Shown here piece by piece: positions 36,758-47,606 of a stretch of 64,000 bases of DNA. The position numbers and the translations under genes are program-made. The DNA lies in contig NC_063054.1 in the NCBI RefSeq assembly GCF_018812025.1, forward strand, positions 31,948,412 through 32,012,411. The letters are read 5' to 3'. Source of the DNA: Megalobrama amblycephala. Taxonomy: Eukaryota > Chordata > Actinopteri > Cypriniformes > Xenocyprididae. The notes beneath the pieces were generated by a model. It was not told the DNA's origin. It worked only from the letters and a program-made list of their open reading frames with translations, and did no database searches. Position 1 is the first letter of the stretch. The number at the start of each line of letters is the position of its first letter.

Positions 36758-37110
36758 TACACAGCAAAATCCCCAGAGTTAAATCAACTCTGTTCAGAGA
36801 ACATATGGTCCCTTAATGAGATAATATGCTGTTTGTGGAGTTGTTAATTCAGATCTTGAGAGATTTAATGTCTTTTATCTTAAGTTGATTTCATCTAAGG
36901 CTGTGGCTGGAAGTCCTTTGTAGTTATTGTGTTTCTCTTCAGTGATTATGCTTGTTAACAGCAGGTGTTCATCACTAATGCTCAATCATAACTTAATTAC
37001 TTAATTATCTCATTAACTTTAGCTCTGCTTCAGTGTTACTTTAACACTATACAGAGGGACCATATGTAATCAGAGCAGAGTTGATTTAACTCTGGCGATT
37101 TTGCTGTGTA
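36758..37110. mobile_element. MITE with about 33-bp inverted ends
   Basis: The left end ACACAGCAAAATCCCCAGAG continues TTAAATCAACTCTG; the right end is its near-perfect reverse complement (CAGAGTTGATTTAACTCTGG, then CGATTTTGCTGTGT), with TA at both outer edges. About 350 bp, non-coding. Confidence 0.82.
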
Positions 37111-38436
37111 TGTAACAAAGACTATAGAATAACACAAGATGTGTCACTCGTATTGTTTTGAATGGGAGAAAGTGAAACACGCAATATGGCGGAATAAGTC
37201 CCGCCTTCTAAATAAGAGCCAATCGCCGACTGGTAAAGTCATCGCGTCACTTCAGCGGCCGCTAGAATCACTGGTTTCTATAGAAACAGTCAGACGCGTG
37301 TCTCTTCGGAGGTCTGCGCATGCACATTAGCTTGATCCAGCCTGAAAAATAGTTTTTTTTTTGTCATGATTCTAGCGTTTAGAAACTAAATTTATGAGCC
37401 GGTTGTTGTTAGATTTCATTGGTGATTGGTTGGCAAACAGTTTTGGAGAATTTGATGTTTCCCCATTCAAAGAGATTGCATGATGCCCAGGATGCCCGAG
37501 AGGCGTTTCAAAGATTGAAAAGCCGAGTGAAATGACTTGTCTTAAAGGGACTTTGGTATGTAAGAAAGAAAGTGATAAAGGTTTAGGATAATTAGTAAAT
37601 GATGAAAATTTCCATTTCATTCATTCAAGAAGAACTTTTAGTTTCATATTTGTAGCTGCTGGCATTTTGATGCACATCTTTGACAGAGTTCAAATGCAGC
37701 ACTGAGGTAAAAATGCGACTGGCACATGGCTGGTTTGCCTGGGAAAGACGTTCAATGGTGCCAAAAAGCATTTGGATATTTAGAATGCTTAAGTTGCACT
37801 TCAAAACCAATTTGTATCAGACACAAAATGATTAAAACCAAGTGACTTATGCAAAAAAAATAAATAAATAAAAGTAATGATACAAAAAAAAAAAAATTTT
37901 AGAATGAACTTTTCTCAGGAATTTGCAGTTTCTTATTAACTGGTGCTAAGGTGATTTTTAGTGGATGTATGTGGTTCACACAGGTGTAGACCTTCACATC
38001 AACATTCCACCAGATCAAAATGTTTACAGTGCCCTTACAGAGACTTTAGTCAGCAGATATTTAATAGAGTTTGGTGGGAGATGACGAGTGTACTCAATAA
38101 CACAATGAGTGCCACTGTTGCCAAGAATGATCACGTCACAGGATGGGACGTCTGCATCTGGCAGATTCACACTAATAGAGAAGAGAAATACTTTAACCCT
38201 GTAAAGCCTGACAAATGAAATAATAGCAATAAAAATCTATTTTTTTTTTAATTGGAACAGCTTTTAGACAAAATATTGAGCTCAAAAAAAAACTAAATTT
38301 TATTCAGAGGCCCAAACTGAGCAACATGCAGTGTGGTGCAGATGCTGATATTTATATGGCCAAAAAGTAAAATGAAATTCTGATAGCTTGTACTATAAAT
38401 CAATGACATCTTTATAACAGTATAGCAGACTACTTA
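37111..38436. other. uts1-trim54 intergenic, unassigned
   Basis: No exon or clear transposon. An A-rich patch with GAATGAACTT lies at 37850-37910. Confidence 0.4.
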
Positions 38437-39968
38437 CAGTGCCCTCCACAAATATTGGCACCCTTAGTAAATATGAGCAAAGGTGGCTGTGAAAAAAATC
38501 TGCATTGTTTATCTTTTTGATCTTTCATTCAAAAAATTCACAAAATTCTAACTTTTCATTGAAGGAAAAGAATTGAAAATGGGGGAAAAAGCTCATTATG
38601 AAATAAATGTTTTTCTCCAATACACGTTTGCCACAATTATTGGCATCCCTAGAAATTCTTATGAGTAAAATATCTCTTAAGTATATTCCCATTCACATTT
38701 GTTTAGCACACCAGGGTGACTAGGAGCATGAAATTGTGCAGCCATGACTTCCTGTTCCACAGGAGTACAAATATGTGTAAACACAAAGGCCAAATCCCCT
38801 TAATCATTCACCACAATGAGAAAAAACAAATAATATAGTTCTGATGTGCAGCAAAAGATCGTTGAGCTTCACAAAATAGAAAATGGGTATAAGAAAAAAG
38901 CTAACGCATTGAAAATTGTGTGTCAATCAACTAAAGATGTTACAAATCTGCCTGGAAGAGGACGTGTGTCTAAATCGTCCTAATGCGCGGTGAGGAGGAA
39001 AGTTTGAGTGGCCAAAGACTCTTCAAGGATCACAGGAGTCTTGAGTCTCAGAAAGCCTAAAAAAAATGATCAAACAGCACCTACATCTCCACAAGTTGTT
39101 TCGGGAGGGTTTCAAGAAAAATCCTTCTTTGCTCATCCAAAAACAAACTCCAGCATATTCAGTTGTCAGACAAGACTGGAACTTCAAATGTGACCAGCTT
39201 CTAAAGTTAAGCTACTAAAAAAATAGCTTTTTGGCAGCAAACCCACCAGATGGGTTTGGTGCACACATGGATAAAAAGTTCCCCATGCCCACGGTTAAAT
39301 ATGCTGCTGGATCTTTAATGCTGTGAGCTTATTTTTCTGCTGGAGGTCCTGGACATCTTATTCAGATACATGGCATCATGGATTCTATCAAATACTAACA
39401 GATAAAAAATCAAAACCTGACCACTTCTGCTAGAAATCCAATAATGGGTAGTGGTTGGATCGTCCAACAGGACCATGATCCATAACAAACATCAAAACCA
39501 ACACAAAAATGTCACTGAGCACGAAATGAAGCTTCTGCCATGGCCATCCCAGTTCCCTGACCTGAAACCTAAAGAAAATGAGTGGAGTGAACTGAAGAGA
39601 AGAAGCACCAACATGGAGCTGGAATCTGAAGGATCTGGAGAGATTCTGCATGAAGGAATGGTCTCTTATCTCTTGTCGGGTATTCTCCAAACTCATCAGG
39701 CATTATAGAAGAAGACTCAGAGCTGTTATCTTGGGAAAAGGACATTGCAATAATTGGGTGCCAATAATTGTGGCCAACATGAACTAGAGAAAAACATTTA
39801 TTTCATAATGAGCTTTTCCACCCATTTTCAATTGTTTTACTTAAATGAAAGGTTAGAATTTTGTGAATTTTTTGAATGAAAGATCAAAAAGATAAACAAT
39901 GCAGATTTGTTTTCACAGCCACCTTTGCTCATATTTACTAAGGGTGCCAATATTTGTGGAGGACACTG
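38437..39968 (+). mobile_element. Tc1-like transposon with about 210-bp inverted repeats (IR/DR type)
   Basis: Flanked by TA (38435-38436, 39969-39970). The ends CAGTGCCCTCCACAAATATT and TTTGTGGAGGACACTG are parts of inverted repeats of about 210 bp, 38437-38650 and 39757-39968. The inner sides repeat the outer motif in direct orientation: ACAATTATTGGCATCCC near 38632, and GGGTGCCAATAATTGTGGCC near 39757 against GGGTGCCAATATTTGTGG at the end. This is the IR/DR arrangement of Sleeping-Beauty-like elements. The interior holds only scrambled transposase (LPWPSQFPDLKPKENEWSEL at about 39535-39595), so it is inactive. Confidence 0.87.
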
Positions 39969-40264
39969 TATATAAAATATAAATATCAGTTGTCACTTTA
40001 TGCCTCCCAATAATGTGTCTTAGTAAGATTATATTTAAATGCTTAGTTTTAAGATCAAAGCTCTGTAGTTTTTATTGTGGGTGCAAAACATATAATTCAG
40101 ATGTACAAATGAACCTTTCTCAAAAGCCTGATGTATCATATTTGATACTGACGTTTTAACATGTTTTTTTTTTTTTTTTTTAAATGATGTATGGATAATC
40201 ATAACAGCAAACATAAGTTGCTTGAGTCCAGCAAGTGTTCATCCTGAAATATTAATAACAATAT

Positions 40265-40842
40265 AAAAGTTATTCTTACGTTTCTTTATTAAAAATCAGT
40301 AAAGATTCAAAACCACATATATGCCACAATCACAAAATTAAACTACAAATTTACTTGCTAAAAAGTATAAATAATCAATCAGATGACAGAAGGCATGTAG
40401 TAGATTGTGTACAACAGTTTTTTCAGCAAAGTTTTGATCATGTTTATAGTTTAGAGGCTTTAGATATTTGTGTATCAAATATGATACAGCAGGCTTTATA
40501 TTGTTAAATGGTTTTCAGACCATCATGCACTTTTATACGAGTTATAACATGGGGAAAAGTACAAAAGCTAATCCCCTTAAAGGACTTTTGATGTGCTTTC
40601 TTCTGTGGAACATTGAAAAAGAACCTATTTTGAGAAATGTCTTTTTTTCCCATTGAAGCCAATGGGCTCCAAAGTTGTTTGGTTCCCAATTTTCTTCACA
40701 ATCTCTCCTTTTGTGTTCAGCAGAAGAAAGAAACTCATACAGGTTTGGAACAACATGAGGGAGAATCTTCTTTTTTGGGTAAACTATCCCTTTAAGGCCC
40801 CATGATTTCATTTTTGAAACTAACCTTGGGTTTAAAAATAAG
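40265..40842 (-). other. trim54: trim54 3'UTR (probable)
   Basis: Downstream of the trim54 stop on the minus strand, the first good AATAAA is at 40290-40285. A family B-like half element (TTTTTTGGGTAAACTATCCC plus TTTAA, about 40560-40797) lies within it. Confidence 0.45.
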
Positions 40843-40928
40843 TTAGAGTCTCCCTGATTCACCACTCTGACCAGGTGAGTTGGTCAGGTCTTCAGGAGCT
40901 TCATCACTGCTGTCTTCTCCATCTTCAG
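40843..40928 (-). CDS. trim54: trim54 exon 8, terminal, acidic tail
   Basis: This exon has 86 nt and encodes residues 330-357: [20 protein letters not shown]..., then TAA. The acceptor is TTGTTGCAG. With this stop the protein matches the mammalian length within one residue. Confidence 0.85.
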
Positions 40929-43900
40929 CTGCAACAAAAGTATGTTTCATCACTAAATACACTGCAATGCAATTTTAACTTACTAACGCAAATAACTGGA
41001 CATCAGTGTACATATGACAAAGATGATAGCTGATGTGAAGCCTTTACCTGTTTGGAAGTCGATGCCTCTCAGCATGTCGGCCGCATTCTCCGTGTTGATG
41101 ATGAAGTGGTCCATGCTCTCAAAGCCTGCCTCCGTCTGCTCAATGTTGGAGGCCTTGGCAGTGTCTGTGATCCTGTCAAGGACAGAGCGGTGAAGTCGCT
41201 CGGACAAATATAAAAGTGACGGATAGCGTTAGGTCCCAGTTCCTCCATATCCCCGTGGCTGCTCATGACGCAGGTGCACGAGGCACCACTCGCCGTCTCC
41301 GCAGGTGGAGGGTAGCATGAAACATAAGACACAGCTAGACAGTGTTGTAAGCGTAAGCATTTTTCTAAACAGTTACAATGTGATGAATGCTGATTCATAC
41401 ATTATTGCTCAAGCTGCATAAAGTTTCATTTTACAAACAAGAGCGCAGAAAAGTTGCTTATTGGAGGCGACTTGTTTGTCTAGCTAGCAGCATCAATAGA
41501 AGACTTGCATTTACTGAAGGAAATACCTGTGAAAACCTCAAAGTTGAACGTTCATGTCTTTCAACTTTCAAATCATATTTTCCCAAATATGCTCAGTAAC
41601 CATAAACACACTGACATCATCAGGAACACCATAATATTCAGCAAATATGGCTTTTTAAATAGTCGATTCGTCAACTATATTACTGCCAATTCTAAATATG
41701 TGGTCATATTTATCAATATAATTTGAACAGATAACTGTGCCTCAACAAATGGCACATTACAATAAAAAAAGTTAATAAATCAAGATATTTGTCTTTCAAA
41801 AAATATTTTTGTTTTCAATCTGTTACATTAAAATTTTTTTAGGGTTGAATGTTTAGCCAAAATGTCTATATAGACTTACAAATATCGCAACATATTACAT
41901 TATTTTCTGTTAATATTTTTCTAAGGTGGCAAGAAAAAGTATGTGAACTACTTGCAGAATCTGTGAAAATGTGAATAATTTTAATGAAATAAGAGAGATA
42001 ATACAAAATGCATGTTATTTTTTGTTTAGTACTGTCCTGAGTAAGATATTTTACATAAAAGATGTTTGCATTTAGTTCACAAGACAAAACAATTCCTGAA
42101 TTTATTAAAATAACCCTCCTCAAAAGTATGTGAACCATTGTTTCTTAATACTGTGTGTCGTTATCCAGGTGATCTATGACTGTTTGTTTGTTTTGTGATG
42201 GTTGTTCATGAGTCTCTTGTTTGTCCTGAGCAGTTAAACTGAGCTCTGTTCTTCAGAAAAATCCTCCAGGTCCTGCAGATTCATCAGTTTTCAAGCATTT
42301 TTGCATATTTGAACCCTTTCCAGCAGTGACTGTATGATTTTCAGATCCATCTTTTCACACTGAGAACAACTGAGGGACTCAAACACAACTATTAAAAAAG
42401 GTTCAAACATTCACTGATGCTCAAGAAGGAAACACGACACATTAAGAGTCGGGGTGTGAAAACTTTTGAACAGAATGAAGATGTCACAATTTTACTTATT
42501 TTGTTTAAATATCATTGTTTTTCGTTTAGTACTGCCCTTCGAAAGCAACAGAAGATACTTGCATGTTTCCCGGAAAAAAAAATTAAGTACAATTTACCTT
42601 GATATTTGAATTCAAAAGTTTTCACCCCCTGGCTCTCAATGCATCGTGTTTCCTTCTGGAGCATCAGTGAATGTTTGAACCTTTTTTAATAGTTGAGTTT
42701 GAGTCCCTCAATTGTTTTCAGTGTGAAAAGACGGATCTCAAAATCACTCAGTCACTGCTGGAAAGGGTTCAAATATGCAAAAAATGCTTGAAAACTGATG
42801 AATCTGCAGGACCTGGAGGATTTTTCTGAAGAACAGAGCTCAGTTTAACTGCTCAGGACAAACAAGAGACTCATGAACAACCATCACAAAACAAACAAAC
42901 AGTCGTAGATCATCAGGTAACCACACACAGTATTGAGAACCAATGGTTCACAAACTTTTGAATGGGGTTATTTTAATAAATTCAGCTATTGTTTTGTCTT
43001 GTGAAGTAAATGCAAACATCTTTTATGTAAAATATCTTACTCAGGACAGTACTAAACAAAAAATAACATGCATTTTGTATGATCTCTCTTATTTTATTAA
43101 AATAATTCTCATTTTCACAGATTCTGCAAGTGGTTCACATACTTTTTCTTGCCACTGTACTTTTTGTAAAGAAAAAAAAATCTGCATTGATTTTTCCCAT
43201 AAGAGTTATTGTGCTTGTCAAGGAAATGATAAAAGTAAGCGTCAACTAAACAATAAAATATTAGCCCCCTGGAGTCGTATGGATTGATTTTTTTATGGAT
43301 GGGTGCATTTTTTTTTTGTCTTCAAAATTTGGGCAGCCATTCACAACCATTAAGCCTATTTTTAAATATGTCTCTGATTGTGTTCGTCTGAAAGAAGATA
43401 GTCATAGGATAACTTGAAGGTGAGTAAACCATGGGATAATTTTCATTTTTGGGTGAACTATTCCTTTTAAAATTGACATTAAAGACATTTATGTTACAAA
43501 AACAAAAAGCAGCACAACAGTTTCAACTATGATAATAATAAAAATTGTTTTGTGAGCAGCAAATCAGCACATTAGAATGATTTCTTAAGGATCATGTGAC
43601 ATCGAAGACTAGAGTAATGATGCTGAAAATTCAGCTTTGCCATCATAGGACTAAATTACATTTGAAAACACATTAAAATAGAAAACAGCTCCTTTAAATT
43701 GTAATATTATTTCACAATACTACGATCTTGCTGTATTGATTAAATAAATGCAGCCTTGGTGAGCAGAAGAGACTTCTTTCAAAGACATTAAAACAAATTT
43801 ACAAACAAGTAAAACGTTTCTTAAAGTTGAAATAAATTGCATACCTACCTAAGGGTGAGAATGAAGAGCTCTACACATTAAGCGTTTGGAGATGAATTAC

Positions 43901-45420
43901 ATGCAGAAGTCAGCAGAAGATAAATAAATATGTATGTATGAGGGATTACAATAAATCCAGAATCTTTTTCACAATATTGAGGCAGATGAAAGTTATGATC
44001 CAATGCATAATACAGTGGGTTGTTAGGGGTGGGAGGCTGGTTGAGTCATTGCCTGTGAGGTTGTTAATCATGATTGTTAGTCTTTAGGAGGCATCAGTTA
44101 TTGATGAAGGCCACATGCTGAATATGGTTTAGTTTAAAAGGACAGTTCACCGTAAAATGAAAATTCGCTCATACATGATAACATACATGATATCAGTAAA
44201 TAATAAAAGAATTTTCATTTTTGGGTGAACTATCCCTTTAAGACACTACAAAACACATCACTCATAGCTGACTTACTTCTTGAACACTTCCTTTGCACTC
44301 TGTGAACACAGAAAAGAAGAACACTCGTTTTAGGACTAGAGGATACTGCAGCAGATTAAAACATAAAACCCCCAGTCCTCTTCATTATAGTTTCACTGCG
44401 CACACGAAAAATGGCACATACTAAATCACAGACACTTGTTAGGCAGCCTCCTTTGACACTGTTTGCACTGAGAAGTGCTAGTTATAAAAGAGCAGTGCTG
44501 CACCTGAGGCTTCCACTTTATATAGTGAAAGCTGTTTTAAAAAACAATTACACCTCTCCATCACCTACGTTTAAAGTCTCTTTCTGCTAAGTGCAGCTCT
44601 CAGCCATGGTGAAGTATTGACAGTTTGAGTCACTAGTCAAAAGACAGGGGTCTGGGTTCTTCCGTCCCCAGCTGTGGGAGGTTTTGCTAATCAATGTCAG
44701 CCCTCCTCCATGGGCCTTGTCATTAAGGGATGCTTGAAATGTAGCAACAGGCACAGTGTCAATCAGCAAACAGCATACGCAAGGGCTGGATCATTTGCAT
44801 CAAGCATTTCTCAGGGGGCTCTGAAAGCAACAAGCTCTGCCGCCAGCATCCCCGGTGAGGTGTTGCAGCATTAGCTCCACGCAGCTCAATAAGTCCACGT
44901 CACATATTCACAAGCACCTGTACCACCATTGAGCACTGACGCCAGAGGTTTGCGTGAGTAAAAAAAGTAGCTTCGCAAACTACTTTGAGGCTAATGATCT
45001 AGAGACTTTTAAGGCAGGACACTACAGGAAAAATAATTAATGCAATTAATAATTAATTTTAAGATTTTCAGCTATTTGGTTTTCCATAACATTGTTTTAG
45101 ACTAGTGGAACGAAAACATTCAAAATGTAGGTGTTTTTTTTTCTGTTTGCATCTGTAGATTAGTAGAGTACAATACACATCTTTAAAGGCACTTTTCCAT
45201 TTCAGCAGCACTTATATACAATAAAGTTTTCAGTTTTATTCTTATCTCTATTCTGAAGGCTTTTACGCAGGGGTTTGTTAATTTATCGTTCAACTGATTT
45301 TATATATTTTATTCCTAAAAACATTTATTTTGTTTTTCTGGCTGTTGACAGTATTTTATGATTTGTGGAGGGATAAAAATAGATATCCAGATAGATAGAT
45401 AGATAGATAGACAGACAAAC

Positions 45421-45513
<93 letters not shown>

Positions 45514-45878
45514 TAGATAGATAGATAGAAAGATAAATAGACAAACAGACAGACAGACACAGGCAGACAGACAGACAGACAGACAGACAGACACAGACAG
45601 ACAGACACAGGCAGACAGATAGACAGACAGACAGACAGACACAGACAGACAGACACAGGCAGACAGATAGACAGACAGACAGACAGACAGACACAGACAG
45701 ACAGACAGACAGATAAATAGATAGAAGACAGACAGACAAACAAACAGACAGATAGATAGACATTTATATATAGATCGATTGATCGATAGACAGACAGATA
45801 GATAGACAGACAGACAGATAAACAGAAGATAGAAAGATAGAGAGATAGATAGATAGACAGATAGATAGATAGACAGAC

Positions 45879-45913
<35 letters not shown>

Positions 45914-46058
45914 CAGACAGATAGATAGACAGATAGAAGACAGACAGACAGACAAATAGACATTTATATATAGATCGATTGATCGATAGAAAGACAGACA
46001 GATAGATAGATAGACAGACAGACAGATAGACAGAAGATAGAGAGATAGATAGATAAAC

Positions 46059-46093
<35 letters not shown>

Positions 46094-46122
46094 AAGACAG
46101 AAAGACAGACAGACAGACAGAC

Positions 46123-46157
<35 letters not shown>

Positions 46158-46349
46158 CAGACAGATAGACAGATAGACATACAGACAGATAAATAGACAA
46201 ACGGACAGACAGACACAGGCAGACAGATAGACAGACAGACAGACACAGACAGACAGATAGATAAATAGATAGAAGACAGACAGACAAACAAACAGACAGA
46301 TAGATAGACATTTATATATAGATCGATTGATCGATTGACAGATAGATAG

Positions 46350-46380
<31 letters not shown>

Positions 46381-47058
46381 GACAGACAGACAGACAGATA
46401 GACAGACAGATAGACATTTATATATAGATCGATTGATCGATAGACAGACAGACAGACAGACAGACAGATAGACAGATAGACATACAGACAGATAAATAGA
46501 CAAACGGACAGACAGACACAGGCAGACAGACAGACAGATAGATAAATAGATAGAAGACAGACAGACAAACAAACAGACAGATAGACATTTATATATAGAT
46601 CGATTGATCGACAGACAGATAGATAGACAAGATAGACAAGATAGAAAGATAGAGAGAGAGATAGATAGATAGACAGACAGACAGATAGATAGACAGACAG
46701 ATAGATAGACAGATAGAAGACAGACAGACAGACAAACAAACAGACAGATAGACATTTATATATAGATCGATTGATCGATAGACAGATAGATAGACAGACA
46801 AACAGACAGATAGACATTTATATATAGATCGATCGAACGAACGAACGAACGAACGAACGACAGACAGACAGACAAATAGATAGAAGACAGACAGACAAAC
46901 AGACAGATAGACATTTATATATAGATCGATCGAACGAACGAACGACAGACAGACAGACAAATAGATAGAAGACAGACAGACAAACAAACAGACAGATAGA
47001 CATTTATATATAGATCGATCGATCGAATGACAGACAGACAGATAGATAGACAGATAGA

Positions 47059-47089
<31 letters not shown>

Positions 47090-47518
47090 TAGATAGATAG
47101 AAGACAGACAGACAGTTTTAATGCATCTTTTCTGAATAAGAGTATTATTTCTTTTGAAAAATAATCTTACTGATGCCATAATTATCATTTTATACCTGCA
47201 GAAACACAGCCATCTGAGGTTCCTCCATGGACTGGATGGCTGTTTCCACCAGTTTGATGGACATCTCTAAGTGGTCTCCGTGGCGACGCATAAGGGAGCG
47301 GACGTGGCCCAGTTTTCGGTCCTGCTCACGGCCGACAGTCTCTATAAGTTCCCTTTTACGCTCTTCTATGATGGCAAAAAGTTCATCAAACTTATCAGAG
47401 ATGTTCTGCATCTGTCGCCGACCGTTTTCCTACAAAACATTACCAGCGACTGTGTTTTAGTTTGAAGTAAAACTTATACATCAATGGTTAAAAAAAATAA
47501 TAATAATAATAAAAAAAA

Positions 47519-47606
<88 letters not shown>

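Larger units (their letters stand above)
40929..44276 (-). other. trim54: trim54 introns 7 and 6 (around exon 7)
   Basis: Intron 7 is 119 nt (40929-41047) and intron 6 is 3.1 kb (41173-44276). Just upstream of exon 7 (41205-41325) intron 6 is unusually GC-rich and open in one minus frame ([18 protein letters not shown]). The rest holds the foldback element 41924-43159, a family B-like end near 43475 and a family A copy at 43485-43800. Confidence 0.5.

Noticed and set aside
41866..43287. Matching peptide frames ([15 protein letters not shown]) on opposite strands
   Set aside because: They are the two arms of one foldback element, not two genes. Stops and substitutions differ between the arms and in the copy at 54494-55567.
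45315..46817. 500-codon minus-strand open frame ([12 protein letters not shown] repeats)
   Set aside because: Every frame of a GACA/GATA array stays open because the 4-bp period gives no stops on that strand. The translation is low complexity and lies in a trim54 intron.
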